Positions 16,694 through 29,300 are shown, counted from the stretch's first letter. The stretch: DNA of 64,000 bases from Campylobacterales bacterium (GCA_024278835.1 JAJRSK010000029.1:91031-155030), one strand, 5' to 3'. A program made the numbers and translations. The notes: generated by a model not told the origin, from the letters alone.

Positions 16694-17635
16694 CTAAGAA
16701 AATAGCGGTGTCTGATTTTCCTCATGCCATGCGAGAATGCCTTCCCATGCCTCCTTGGCATCCTTGGCAAACCAAAAGAGTTCTCTATCCTCCGCATCAA
16801 TCACACCCTCAATCTCCAACACCTCAAAATCAATCACCCTCTCCCAATACTCCTGCCCCACAAAAACCACAGGAATAGGCGCAATCTTTCTTGTTTGTAT
16901 CAAAGTCAATGCCTCAAAAAGTTCATCTAGCGTACCAAATCCACCAGGAAACACAACCAAAGCACAAGAGCGTTTCAAAAAGTGCATCTTACGGATAGCA
17001 AAATAGTAAAAGAGGAAACAGAGTTCTGGCGTGATGTAGGGATTGGGGAACTGTTCATGTGGCAGGGTGATGTTTAAGCCTATGGACTTTGCCCCTACTT
17101 CATACGCTCCACGATTAGCCGCTTCCATGATACCTGGGCCTCCACCTGTCATCAGGGTGACACGATTGTCATTTTTCCCCTTTCCTGCTTTACCAACCAA
17201 TGTGCCAAACTCTCTAGCCATGGCATAATAACAAGACTTTTCAAGTACCCTCTCGGCTACTTTGAGTCTCTTTAAAAACACCCTAGAATCAGGCTTATCA
17301 TGATAGGCTTTCTGCGCCTCTTCTAGCTGTTTAAACGCCCTCTCATGCTCTACGATACGTGTACTACCATACACGACTATTGTCCGTTCTATACCATTTT
17401 TCACCAGAGTATTTTCAACTTTAAGATAATCTAATTGTAAACGTGCAGGAAGTGCCGCATCATCAAGTAAAAAATCACTATCTTCTATCGCCATCTTATA
17501 CGAAGGACTTTTCATGATAGCATCAAGATTTTTCTGGGCATTGGGGTCTTCAGACGTTGGCTTGGGGTGTTGCCATGGGAGTTCACAGTGACGCGTGGTT
17601 TTGTTGGGTGGTTTTTTGAATGGTTTTTTCATCAT
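16694..17635 (-). CDS. LOG/TIGR00730-family nucleotide phosphoribohydrolase-like protein
   Basis: 313 aa in a Rossmann fold of the lysine-decarboxylase-like LOG family, many of which cleave nucleoside 5'-monophosphates (cytokinin-activating type). It carries both signature motifs, GGGPGIMEAANRGA and PGGFGTLDELFEAL. An N-terminal extension of about 100 residues is longer than in minimal LOG proteins, like the YgdH/PpnN group in part. The start at 17635 (MMKKPFKK) is chosen because AGAGG lies 5 bases upstream; an ATG at 17650 in the same frame sits in the loop of a hairpin that would contain that AGAGG. Biological role not certain. Confidence 0.85.
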   Translation of the reverse strand: MMKKPFKKPPNKTTRHCELPWQHPKPTSEDPNAQKNLDAIMKSPSYKMAIEDSDFLLDDAALPARLQLDYLKVENTLVKNGIERTIVVYGSTRIVEHERAFKQLEEAQKAYHDKPDSRVFLKRLKVAERVLEKSCYYAMAREFGTLVGKAGKGKNDNRVTLMTGGGPGIMEAANRGAYEVGAKSIGLNITLPHEQFPNPYITPELCFLFYYFAIRKMHFLKRSCALVVFPGGFGTLDELFEALTLIQTRKIAPIPVVFVGQEYWERVIDFEVLEIEGVIDAEDRELFWFAKDAKEAWEGILAWHEENQTPLFS

Positions 17636-17636
17636 A

Positions 17637-17664
17637 CATACCTCTATCATTTTATAGAGGTATG
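17637..17664 (-). promoter_or_regulatory. hairpin that encloses the LOG-gene ribosome site
   Basis: CATACCTCTAT and ATAGAGGTATG form a perfect 11-bp stem with a 6-base loop on the minus strand. The AGAGG Shine-Dalgarno sequence of the LOG gene is inside the downstream arm. It is also the first structure after the 1836-aa gene, so it could double as its terminator, but no T run follows. Confidence 0.6.
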
Positions 17665-17686
17665 CTAGCTAAATGTTTCTTTTCCT

Positions 17687-20600
17687 TTACCAATCTATTT
17701 TATCACCATGCCTTTTAGAAGATTTTAAATCCACACCCAATCCTTCTTCACCTCGTCCTGTCCACTTGGCTTTGTCTGGCGAGAGAGAAAGTTTAAATTT
17801 ATGATAATCCACAGCACCATTGTATGGGTCAAACTTCAGATACTCTGTAGATGGTTTATAAAGTACTGTATCCCTAAATGGTAGTTTTGGCACTTGTATC
17901 GTCATCGTGCTAGAGCTTGTATGCCCAAGGTAGGTAGTTCCCGTACTTGGACCCGCAGTATTTGTCGTACTACTCGCACCAAAGAGCAACTTCATCGGCT
18001 CAAAATCCAAATCATTACTTAACCCGGCAGAAATCTTAAACCAGCGTATCATATCTTCACTCTCTTTTAAGTTCTCTAATCCAAAAGCATTCTTAGTGAC
18101 ACTGTCTTCCATATAGACTTCATAAGAGACGGTTACATTTGCCTCTTTTCCTATGAAGGCTTGTGGTGATGGTACATTAGCGCGTAGGTAGATGAAGTTT
18201 TTAACGGCATCACTATCATTTGACTTATTTTTCGTCATTGTCACCCCTCCCTGCGTTGCAGTAACAGAATACAATTTTAATTGCATAGGGTTTTTTGGTT
18301 CATTCTTCGCTCTTTCAAAGTTTATTTTAACTGTCATATTTCCTTCACCATTACTTACAAACTTAGAACTGTTCATATCATACGCTAGTACTTTAGTATT
18401 CCAGTTTAATGCACCTGGCACTTTTTTACCATCATAGACGACAACTGGTACCAAATCATCTTCACCCACACCACTAAAAGTTGCCTTTATAGAGACATCT
18501 TTGGCATAACAGCCCTCTTTAAAGTTACTAAGAAGATTTCCATGTGCATCTTGCATGCTTACGGTTGCTTTTAGCTTTGCTGCCATCTTATCTGTTTCAT
18601 CTCCTGCGTAAAAGACATACTTTTGATCTTGAGAGTCTGACTCAAATGTCGCATCTAACACTATTTTGCTTGCAGTAAACTCTACTGAATTTGTTTGGTA
18701 TGGAGAGATAAATCTAGCACTATCAGCTGTGTCATCCTTATCTACAAGTGCAAACTCTTTTCCATCTACTTCTTTAACTTTAAATGTCAGTGCTCCTACA
18801 TCGTCATACTTTGCGGCAATTATCTTTGCCTCACCATTAACAAATGGGACTTTTGAGAAGCTTAAAGTACCAAGTGAACAGGTACTACCACTCACCACCT
18901 TGGTATCATTATAATCTAAAGCATAAACATCTGCTGCTTCATTGTAACTTGTCACTACATTGCCACTCTCATCTTTTGCCTCTATAGTGATGTTAAAATC
19001 CTCTCCTGCTTTGAGGCCTGTTGATGGCGTTAATGTAATCATATAATTTTTTGGACGGATTGAAAAACTATCTGATGAACATGATTGTCTATAGACATTT
19101 TTTAACTTGTCATACCAGTAGAGTTGCACTCTCTTCTCTTTTGATGCTTGTGATTGTGCTGGAAAATGCACTAGCGTTGCACTAAATGGAACATACCCCG
19201 CCTCATTGCTCAATCTGGCACTCAATTCACCCTCGACACAATCACTATTTTCTACAATTTTTGCTTTAGTCTCATTGACATCATCAAAACTACTCCCTGT
19301 TATCATAGAGATATTTAAATCAAATGCCCTACCGACTATCTGTGTAGTGATTTTTCTATCGCTTTCTTCTATCACTTTATTGTAAGCATCAAACTTTGTA
19401 TAATCATTATCAAGGATATGACAAATGCCAAAAATTTCCTCTTCTTTAGAGTGTGCACCATAAATTTTTGAGAGCTTAATTAAGAATTCTTCATTTGCTT
19501 CTGTAACAAGGTCTCCTACGACTTCAACACCAACAACTGTTTCGGACTCACCTTTTTTGATAATTCCACTACCCTCGTTATACACATAATCACTCCCTTT
19601 GCTCGCTGAACCTTCTAGAGTTTCATAATAAAATGTCACATCTTTAATCGCAGGTTTATCTAACTTGATGCGGATATTTAAGGTTTTTGTTCCACTATCT
19701 CCTTCAGTGATAGTTAAATTATCATCGATAGAGATATCTGGTCGCATAGCAGCATCCGCACACCTTGCACCATCACCTGAACCAGGACCTGTAAATTTTT
19801 GATAATATTCAGCATCCAGACTGATACTACTTCCATCCCCTATAAAGAGTTTGTAAATATCCATCTCTTCACCATTTTGTTGTGAAAAGTAAAAGTTTCC
19901 ATCTTTATCAAAAAAGGTAATAACAGCATTGTCAGCATTTTTGTCCACATTGTCTATAAAATTTATCTTTCCAAGAAAATCAATCTTTTTAGTCTCAAGG
20001 TTGATACGAACTAACTCATGAGAGGTTCCATCAACACCATAAAGCTTCTTATCTTTTATATTAAAAGCAAAATCTGAAATGACAGTTTTGCTTTCTGAAG
20101 TCATCTCTATAGGATCTAAAAATCTATCATTTTTAATATCATAACGATATAGATAATCTGTTTTTTTAAGTAACCATCCAAAATAGAAAATACCATCTTG
20201 CACATCACCATCTGCAAAAGCATTCGTGCTGTACGCTTCAGGTAGTGCTATACGCTTGACAACATTGTAGTTTTTATCTATCTTTACAATAGAGTGAGCT
20301 TCACCGCTTTTACCTTCGATACCATAAAGAAAATCATCATCAACACTATATCCAGCCGCATTGATATGGGCTTCTCCTACTTTTGCCAAAAAATCGATTG
20401 ATCGATTTTCAAAGTTGACTAAGCTTAAATTTACATCATTATCTGTTTTCCAATTATCACTCGCACTAAACAAGTATGCGTTCTCTTCACAAGTGAAAGA
20501 ATCTCCATCATCATTAAGTATCGTTCCCACTGCACTCAAACTATTATCATGATAGAGTGCCCCTTTGACATTTGATAGCACCACTTTAAACTGCTCATCT

Positions 20601-23197
20601 GGCTCTACTTCTGTATCACCTTTGATAGGCACATTGATAATATTACCCATACCCTTTGTATCAATTTTTTCATAATCCTCACCTTCTTTTGCAGAAATAT
20701 CTACGGTTTTAAAGTCATAAGTGACATCATTAGGCTTTCCACCACTTATATTTACACTGAAGACCATATTTTGTGTACCACTATCACCCTCTGTTTTCGA
20801 AACATCACCAATAGAGATAATCGGCAATAAATTCACCGTGGCATTTGGACACATCGCACCATCGTTTAAGTTCGTTGTTACTGGAGCATTGGATATCGCT
20901 TTTCTCTCTCCTGTACTTGCATCAAACTCATAAAAGCCATCTTCATGATAAAGCACATAAAGCTTTCCATCCACATCACAAAAGATAGTATCTGCCAAAG
21001 ATTTTTGAAATTCATCTCCTATTGTCTGGACGCTACCATCTGCTATTTTGATTTTAACTAACTGTTGTGCACCTGTATCTTTTTCATCTGCCCCTTTATC
21101 ATAGAGCCAATCTTTTCGTATAGCATAAATATACTCTCCGCTTTCATCGATAGTCATATCCACAAATCGCATCGTTTTCTTAAGATAAATAGTTTTTATA
21201 ATCTCTCTTGTCTCTACATCTATCTTGTACAGATTACTTGGTGATGCAAAATCTGAGAGGTAATAATAGGCTTTATTCCCCTCTTTATGTCCAAAAGTCG
21301 CGGCATAGTGTTGTGGGTTATTTGTATGTTTATCAGCTAGTTTATTTATCTTACCCAATTCAGACACTTTTCCTGTTCTATCAATCTTTATCAATTCATC
21401 TTTATAAGTCGCATACAAAAAGTTATCGACCGGATTATATGCCAAAGCATTGTAGGTTTTATTATAAACATCCCCAATCACATCAAATGCAAATGGTGTC
21501 TGCTCACGATTAATCTTATGTAACCACATTTTAGACTCATCTGTACCTTGCTCTGTTCCCATTCTGGAAGCATTTGAAAAGTACATTGTATCATCACAAG
21601 TAAAAGGCACACCACACTCTACCGCATCTCTCTCGCTACCATCTGCATTTTTACCTGCTTTTTCATTGTTATGTATGGTAGAGATATCTTCATCACTCAA
21701 TGCACTATTATATATTTTGACTTCATCTATATTTGCTTTTGTATTAAATATCCCATTGATACTATTTCCTACCCTAAGCACGCCATTAAAATCATCCAAT
21801 ATTCCTAAGTTTGAGACACCAGATACACCATCGACAGGATGAATCATATCTCCCTGGGCAGAATCTACAAAAATTTTCATATTTTCATTTGTATAGGTAA
21901 GTACGATATGATGCCACTTAGCATCATCCATATCTACAGTCACCGTTTGTGAATAGCCATTGACGCTACCATCTGATTGTTTTCTCTCCCCTGAAATTCT
22001 CAATTCATTGTCACTTTCTCTATATCGTAGTTCCACAACGCCACCATCTCCATTCCTAGTGTTGTTTGCATTGACATTGCCTAGTTTAATCAGTTCATGT
22101 GTGGTAGAACCACCTTGAGAATCTATTTTTGTCCAAAAAGAGAGTGTAAAATCATTGGAATCAAGTCCTGTTATTCCTTCTACTTTCATAGCATCATAAT
22201 CACCTGTAAAGTTACCACTTCTATTTATCTGCCCAGTACTCTCAGTTTGAGCACCATTTATTATATTACCATCAAAACCATGACCACTACTATCTTTTAC
22301 TTCGCCACTTGTACCGTCCCATATACACGCATCAAAACGATATTCAGCTATAGTCACTACTGGTGTCGGTTCCGATGCACAAAAAGCGTGGGTTGTTGTA
22401 GCACCACCCGCCTCACCACTCTTATAATTGAGCGTATGTGAAAGCGTAGCTGTCCCCGTGGTTTTATCAAGATTATAGATACTATCTGCCGCAGCAAAAT
22501 AGAGATTTCCTTTGGAATCATTAAAGAGCGCATCAGCATTGGTGAACGTTGCACCTGTTGAAGTCTTTATCATGATAGAGGAGACATCACCACTATCTAC
22601 ATCTATCTTCACCAATTGCGAAGGATTTCCCTGTGCTGTTGTCGCTGTCCAATAAAGAAATCCATCACTCCATGCCAAATCCCCTTCTCCAGCTACACCT
22701 AGTGTATCTACGTAGGCTACAAGTGTAGTCGTTGCAGGTGATGATGGCAAAAACTTCACAACTGCTTTTCTCCCACCTGCCGCATCAACCGTATATAGAT
22801 ATCCTTCTTGGTCGCCTACTAGTTCAAAGTTGGGATGCGCCATATAGTCACCATCACCTATCGTTTCAAAAGAGAGAATTTTACCATTGACAGGATCTAT
22901 CTCAGCCAATACATTAAAGACAACCCCATAAAGTTTTCCATCACTAGTATATGAGATATCCCAAAATGACTCTCTCGTATAGTTACCCAAATTTGAATAG
23001 ATAACAGATTCATTACTGCCACTCTCAGTCTCAGCATCCCAATCAAAAAAGACTAAGCCATTACTTGGATCTACATACTTGCTAATGACTGTTTTTTCTT
23101 GCATTGTTGAGGGAGAACAAGAGAGCGTAATAGCTGAAAGTTGACTCATTGTAAAGATCAACAAAAAGAAAAGAGATGTTATATATTTTGCTATCAT
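17687..23197 (-). CDS. giant secreted surface protein (LamG, Calx-beta, propeller repeats)
   Basis: 1836 aa with a signal peptide (cleavage after about residue 22, LSA-IT). In order: propeller-like repeats (about 30-260); a LamG/concanavalin domain (about 285-505) opened by YRFDACIWDG and closed by NNEKAGKNADGSERDAVEC; a second propeller (535-790); a Calx-beta domain (795-900, TEGDSGTQNMVFSV); a third propeller (900-1150); a second Calx-beta (1160-1270, TEGDSGTKTLNIRI); then a C-terminal module of about 550 residues shared with the neighbouring 2317-aa protein, ending KIDW. LamG plus this C-terminal type resembles MshQ-like pilus-associated adhesins (inference). The ATG lies in a TATCATGATA. 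Confidence 0.88.
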   Translation of the reverse strand: MIAKYITSLFFLLIFTMSQLSAITLSCSPSTMQEKTVISKYVDPSNGLVFFDWDAETESGSNESVIYSNLGNYTRESFWDISYTSDGKLYGVVFNVLAEIDPVNGKILSFETIGDGDYMAHPNFELVGDQEGYLYTVDAAGGRKAVVKFLPSSPATTTLVAYVDTLGVAGEGDLAWSDGFLYWTATTAQGNPSQLVKIDVDSGDVSSIMIKTSTGATFTNADALFNDSKGNLYFAAADSIYNLDKTTGTATLSHTLNYKSGEAGGATTTHAFCASEPTPVVTIAEYRFDACIWDGTSGEVKDSSGHGFDGNIINGAQTESTGQINRSGNFTGDYDAMKVEGITGLDSNDFTLSFWTKIDSQGGSTTHELIKLGNVNANNTRNGDGGVVELRYRESDNELRISGERKQSDGSVNGYSQTVTVDMDDAKWHHIVLTYTNENMKIFVDSAQGDMIHPVDGVSGVSNLGILDDFNGVLRVGNSINGIFNTKANIDEVKIYNSALSDEDISTIHNNEKAGKNADGSERDAVECGVPFTCDDTMYFSNASRMGTEQGTDESKMWLHKINREQTPFAFDVIGDVYNKTYNALAYNPVDNFLYATYKDELIKIDRTGKVSELGKINKLADKHTNNPQHYAATFGHKEGNKAYYYLSDFASPSNLYKIDVETREIIKTIYLKKTMRFVDMTIDESGEYIYAIRKDWLYDKGADEKDTGAQQLVKIKIADGSVQTIGDEFQKSLADTIFCDVDGKLYVLYHEDGFYEFDASTGERKAISNAPVTTNLNDGAMCPNATVNLLPIISIGDVSKTEGDSGTQNMVFSVNISGGKPNDVTYDFKTVDISAKEGEDYEKIDTKGMGNIINVPIKGDTEVEPDEQFKVVLSNVKGALYHDNSLSAVGTILNDDGDSFTCEENAYLFSASDNWKTDNDVNLSLVNFENRSIDFLAKVGEAHINAAGYSVDDDFLYGIEGKSGEAHSIVKIDKNYNVVKRIALPEAYSTNAFADGDVQDGIFYFGWLLKKTDYLYRYDIKNDRFLDPIEMTSESKTVISDFAFNIKDKKLYGVDGTSHELVRINLETKKIDFLGKINFIDNVDKNADNAVITFFDKDGNFYFSQQNGEEMDIYKLFIGDGSSISLDAEYYQKFTGPGSGDGARCADAAMRPDISIDDNLTITEGDSGTKTLNIRIKLDKPAIKDVTFYYETLEGSASKGSDYVYNEGSGIIKKGESETVVGVEVVGDLVTEANEEFLIKLSKIYGAHSKEEEIFGICHILDNDYTKFDAYNKVIEESDRKITTQIVGRAFDLNISMITGSSFDDVNETKAKIVENSDCVEGELSARLSNEAGYVPFSATLVHFPAQSQASKEKRVQLYWYDKLKNVYRQSCSSDSFSIRPKNYMITLTPSTGLKAGEDFNITIEAKDESGNVVTSYNEAADVYALDYNDTKVVSGSTCSLGTLSFSKVPFVNGEAKIIAAKYDDVGALTFKVKEVDGKEFALVDKDDTADSARFISPYQTNSVEFTASKIVLDATFESDSQDQKYVFYAGDETDKMAAKLKATVSMQDAHGNLLSNFKEGCYAKDVSIKATFSGVGEDDLVPVVVYDGKKVPGALNWNTKVLAYDMNSSKFVSNGEGNMTVKINFERAKNEPKNPMQLKLYSVTATQGGVTMTKNKSNDSDAVKNFIYLRANVPSPQAFIGKEANVTVSYEVYMEDSVTKNAFGLENLKESEDMIRWFKISAGLSNDLDFEPMKLLFGASSTTNTAGPSTGTTYLGHTSSSTMTIQVPKLPFRDTVLYKPSTEYLKFDPYNGAVDYHKFKLSLSPDKAKWTGRGEEGLGVDLKSSKRHGDKIDW

Positions 23198-23227
23198 GAT
23201 ATACCTACTTAATAAATTTACTAAGTG

Positions 23228-23258
23228 TAATATCGACCAAAATCAGGAAAAGTTTAAT
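23228..23258 (-). promoter_or_regulatory. shared promoter/operator motif before the 1836-aa gene
   Basis: On the minus strand: ATTAAAC, 17 bases later GATATTA, with GTCGATATTA conserved. The same bases at the same spacing stand before the 2317-aa gene (30324-30354), while flanking DNA differs. Could be a -35/-10 pair or a common regulator site. Confidence 0.55.
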
Positions 23259-23301
23259 AAAAAGTAAATAAAAGTTATCTTTTTCTTGGGAGAATACACA
23301 G

Positions 23302-23324
23302 TAGAAGCACAAAAAGTGCTTCTA
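23302..23324 (-). terminator. hairpin after the 2317-aa gene
   Basis: TAGAAGCAC-AAAAA-GTGCTTCTA: a perfect 9-bp stem with 5-base loop, 17 bases after the stop. No strong T run follows on the minus strand, so termination efficiency is uncertain. Confidence 0.5.
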
Positions 23325-23340
23325 TACATGATAGGGAAGT

Positions 23341-26300
23341 TTACCAGTCTATTTTTTGTTCACCATTGCCTTTATAGGCTTTTTGGTCAACTATCATTCC
23401 AAGGTCACCTTTACCCGTCCATTTGGCAGAGTCAGGATTAAAGCGTATTTTAAAATGTTGGTCTTTAACTATCGTACTATATCTATCATAGCGTAGATAG
23501 CCAAAGCTTGGTGTATACCGGATGATATTACTATGGGGCAAGGTCTCAACCTCTATCGTTATCATATCTCTACTGGTGTGTGCAACTGTGACACCAGTAT
23601 CAAAAACACTTTTGGCATCATGATAATCCATGTTGGTATCAGGAGTGATGATATACCAATTGATACTATCTTTGCTCTCTGGTGCACTGGCTAACCCAAA
23701 TAACGCACGATCACTCTCTTTACTATAGACCTCGTAGTCTACATGTGCTTGCATACTTTTTCCTATCACACTTTGATCACTCACATGTGCCCGAAGGTAG
23801 ACAAAAGTCACACCTTTATCTTCATCATCAGCACTAGATACCCCTCCTGTGGTTGTCGTATTGATATCGGTGATTGTAAATTTCATAGGCTCTAGTGCCT
23901 TGTTGTTCACTCGTTGAAAGTTTATGCGTACTGTCTCGTTTCCTTCACCATCACTAAAACCACCCTTTAATACTTTAAAAGAAAATGTCTTAGATGCAAC
24001 ATCAGTCAGTGGCACGGTGTAAGCTACAGCACTATCTATCTGTGGTGTGATACTCTGTGCAACGCCTTCTATGTCAAAGTCTATTTTTACTGTTACATCT
24101 TCTGCATAACAACCATCTCTAAAGTTTGTGACTGTGACATTGTTTTCATCTTGCGCTTTTATCTTTACAGTGAGAGGTGCTGCCATCTCTGAGAGGTTTG
24201 AGTCATAAAATGTATAGAGACTTGAGCCATTTTTAAAATCCCAACTCATCGCTATATTTGACGGTGAAAACTTCGGTGTTTGTAAGGAATCATCGACTAT
24301 ATATCTATGCTCATTAGAACCATCATTTTTATCTACTACTGCAAACTCTGTATCAGCATCTTTTACTTCATACGCTTTTAAATCTAGCTGTCCCACATTG
24401 TCATACTGAGAAACGATAGTAGCAACACCATGCGTAAATGCCACATTAGGTGCAGTTAGTATCCCACGCACACATCCATGACCATTGGCGATCAATGTCT
24501 CATTATAGTCAAGCTTATAAACTGAGACATTTTCATCATAATTTGGTACTGTGCCACCCAAGGCATCTAAGGCTTTTATCGTGATATTAAAATCCCGTCC
24601 TGCTACCAAGCCTCCAGGTGTCTGAATCGTCATATCATAGCGTTTTGGGCGGATAGCAAAGGCATCTGTGGCATTGACCTCTTTAGTGATATTGGATTCG
24701 TTGAGATAGCTTATCTTCACATAAGTATATTTACTCGCTTTAGAAATCTTACCAAAATCTACCGTATAAGGGTTTGCTTTAGTGAAGTTTACATCTACAA
24801 AATCATGTAGCATACTATTATCATCTTTTGAGAAGAGCCCCGCTTTGATATTGGTGAAAACATTCTCTGTCAAATCACTACCAGTTCTATTGACACTAGC
24901 GATATGGAGTGAGATATCTTCATTGACGATTTTAGTACGTATATTTCGACTCGTTAGATTGCTATCCATATCCCAAGCATCATAAAGGCTACCACGCTTG
25001 ATAATGATTTCATAATCCTCGACTTCTCCATCATTTTTGATACCATAAGAGTCACTCTCTAAAGTAGCCATATCATCTGTAGTCACTCGAAATCTTGCGT
25101 ATGTCACACCCTCTTGGATATCATTTGGAACAGACCACGTAAGTGTCAAAACTTGACTATTTTTACGAAACACACGTTTGCTAACACCCTCAACCATCTC
25201 AAAACGACCATTTCTATTGAAGTCTATCCAACCCACCACATTGGCAGTTTTATTTGTGTCATTTTGCACAGCCATTGTGAGGCTGTAATGATACATCGAA
25301 GTAAAGAGAGGTTTAATGCCCCCTACAATGCCATTGTCATTATCCAGATTTCCCTCTTTTGCATCACTTTCAGAGGAGACATTATCTGCCCAGAGACCAG
25401 CGCCAAAAAAGAGTTTTGCACCTGTTTGTGGAATCTTATGTCTTGGACCATTATCACTAGTGAGGGTTTTGTAGTTGAGCATACTTGTGCCATCCCCACT
25501 ATTATAGGTACTTGTATCGGGGGCATCTCCATAATCTATATAAATAGGTTTATCATTACAACGTCCACCATCGATGTTGACGTGCTTGACATCACTATTG
25601 ATTAATGAAGAAAATTTTAATGAACGAATATTTTCTTTGTCACTCAAATCAATTCTATAGATATCACGAGAAGTATTTTTAATCGCATAAAAGAAACCAG
25701 CGGCATCAAAGAAGCTTGACCCAAAAGTATCAGTCGCTGCATCCACCGCATTGTTTTTTATCAATTTTGTATGCTTAGACGTTAAATCAATTTTATACAA
25801 ATCATTATCTTTTTCTATCGCATACAACTGCTTATCGATAGGATTAAATGCCATATCAGCGATAGCGATAGAACCAACAGAAAAGTTATCAAGCAGAGAA
25901 AGAAAAGTGTCTGATTGGGGGTCAATATCTATGATATAAATACGCCCCCCTCCATAGAGATAAAGTTGACCATCATCATCTATATCTCCAACATAAAAGC
26001 CCTTTCCTTTTAACGCGTCGATAGGACCAAAAACTTCTTGGGCATAATCCCCCGCTTTGGTTTTACCCACACGCAGTAAGGTTCCATCTTTTTTAGTCTG
26101 ATTATAGCCCCAAATGTAACCATCTTTTTTATTCATCCCAAAACCATTGATACCACCAGCACTTGCATCCATCTCATAACGTTGATTGGTTCCTGTCGCT
26201 AAATCTACCTCAAAAACATACTTATTATCATCTATAATAATCGCTTCTTCTTTACAACCTATAGGTGCCAGACAAGTTTTTTCAACCCTCGGGCTACCAT

Positions 26301-29300
26301 CATAGTTTTTACCGGCAAGTTCATTGTGGTAGAGTGCATCTCGTTTCGTCTGATCTATTGCCATAGTAAAAAAGAGTACTTCATCTATCTTACCCTGAAA
26401 TAACGCCGCGCCATCCCAGTTAGTTTTGCCTATCATGATATCATCTAGTCCATTCTCTGTTAATGAGGAGATGGACGTATCACTATCTTTGCTACCATTG
26501 ATATACCAAGTGATTTTATCAGCATTTTTTTGGAGTATCACATGACTCCAACTATCTGCAACCAAAGCATGTTGACTAGTGAGTGAGTCAGGGTTTATGC
26601 TATCGTTTTTTAGATTGACATTTAGTTTATTGTCCTTAGTTAGATACACTTCTATCTGTTTACTCAAAACTGCCATATAGGATGTAGTTCGCTCTACCGA
26701 TGCTGGATTTATCCAAAAAGAGATCGTAAAATCATCTCGAAGATTAAAATCACTCTCTGCTTTGATATACTCTTTCCCTGAAAATAATGCATAACGACCT
26801 ACTTGTCCACCCTCATCAGTTTGCGCACCATTTAAAGCTTGCCCTGCACTATTGCCTATAGTATCTATAACTTCACCCTCTTTGCCATACCATGCACAAC
26901 TCTCAAAACGGTACTGACTCGTCGGACACGCTGAAACATCTCTCTCACTTCCATCACTATTTTTAGCACTTTTCTCATTGTGATAAATGCTTGTCACATC
27001 GCTAGCATTTAAAACTGTACTGTAAACTTTTACTTCATCAATGCCACCTTGAAAATAGTTATTGATATGTAGTGACGCACCTATCGTAAAAGGACTTCCC
27101 TTCGCTTGATCTAGTTTTCCACCATTCTTCCAAGTTGTTGTATCAGTAAAGTCATTTTCATCAATAGTGACTTTTAAACTATTTCCATCATAACTGACTG
27201 CTACAAAATGCCACGCATCTACACTAATACCATTTCCGATATTTACTTGCGTATCTCGCCCCTTTGTGTCTAAATAAACATGCAAGCTTCCATTTGGGTT
27301 TATCCCAATTTCCAGATTGTCATTATGACCATCAGATGCCTTTGCAAATAGTGTGTTTTTTGTCTTGTGATTTGTTGCATCATTTGTTAATTTTGAGGGT
27401 TTTACCCATGCGATAATCGTAAAAGTATCATTAATGTCATTGAGTATATCTCCTGCATCAATATAACTTTCACCTGTAAAATAACCACTTCTATTGACAA
27501 TCGCATCATTATCTGTTCTTGCATTATTTTTCGCCGTTGCATGATGACCGTTTAACTCTTTGACTTCATCAACTATGCCATGCCATGCACATTCATCTAA
27601 ACGATATTCCAACTTTGCTTCTGGTAATGATTGAGCATAATTTAGTGGATAATTACTACCAAATTCTGAACTATTGTTGGCACTATCTCTGGCAATAGCT
27701 GTTAAGATATCTGTACCTTCAACGTTCACAACTGCGGGGACATCAACATCAACACTAAATGTACCATCATCTTTTGTAACAAATTCATTGATATAGTATC
27801 GCCCTTCACCATGTGCAGTATCTTGACCATCTCCTTCTTCTATTTCACCTACATTGTTAGCATCATTATCTGCCTTATACAGTTCAATATGCATTTTCTC
27901 TTTAATCTTTTTCCCAATAGTCCCCACATATCCTTCTAAATGGAGAGTCGAAGCATCCTTACTTATATGTGTAAACACAGGATAATCAAGTTCTTCATTA
28001 GCTTTAGAACCTTGTTTTACACCATCATTGGCATTCACCCCATCACCATTTCTATTTCCACTTGTTCTCTTATCGATATCTATACTCAAACCACCATTAT
28101 TATAAGTGACATTTTTAGAGATTTTATTTTGATTTTTGTCACCTACTAATACTATTGCTGCTGCTGAATGATTTTTAATCACATTTTTTTCAATAGTATT
28201 ATTTTCACCATAAATACGTATTGCCCCATTTTCACCAAGATTTTCTTCAGAGTTATCCTGACCATTGGCAATCAGCGTATTATTGCGTATCGTCACTACA
28301 CTAGGAGAGTTCCAACTCTCTATTCCATATGCTGCAGCGCCTTCTATTCTATTGTTTTCAATGATGATATCGGAACCTTGGCTCTCTTCAGTTGTGATAG
28401 CATCACCTGTGGCAGTCATGGAAGCTTTATAAAAATCATTTCCTGCGATATAGGCATTATTTCCAGCCCAAATACCACCATAAACTGTATAAGCGATATA
28501 ATTATCCCTCATCACGGTAACATTGGTTGTATTTTGAAAGATTGCATTATTAAGTCGTTTTCCAGCCCCTGCATCGCTACCATCAGCACGCACACCAAGT
28601 AGATTTTCAGAGATAACACTATTTGCACCACTATTGACTAAAATACCAGCAACTTTACTTGCCCCTTCTTGATTATCTTTTGTACCATTAAAAAGTGCTA
28701 TGTGTCGAATATGTACATTATCTGCATCTATCACAATAACACCACCCAGGGTACTATTTACCATCTCAATTTTATCATTTGCATCAATCTCTAATTTTGT
28801 CGTTTTATAGCTAGGTAAATGATTTTCATCACCACTAGCTTCGATACCATCATCACCCGCACCAACAACATCACCGCTATGTCCTACCGTTGTATCAGCA
28901 ACCAAACCATCCAAAACCAATCCATCATCACTAATACGAGGCAAAGGACTTTCTAGTCTTATTTTTAATACCTTGCTATCAAGTGGCATCACAAGAAGGT
29001 GGTTTTCACCAGAAATAGCATTAGCATTTTGGATAAATTGTCGAAACGTTCCCTGAGAAGAGTGATTTTGACTATTATCATCATCGTTATCTTTATCTGT
29101 CGTCATGACATTAAAAGAGAAACCAAAATCTACATCACTAACATCCGCACCGATAAGATGCACTAAAGCAATATGCTCCGCATTTTCAATATTTGAGATA
29201 TCATCGGAGATGCCACTTCTTCTACCACCATAACAAGCTCCCGCCACACCTAAGACTTTTGTACCACCATGGCCATCAGCACAGAATCCACCCTTAGGTC

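Noticed and set aside
17635-17650. Start of the LOG-family gene at the ATG 17650
   Set aside because: That ATG lies in a hairpin loop and upstream of the only ribosome site; 17635 fits better.
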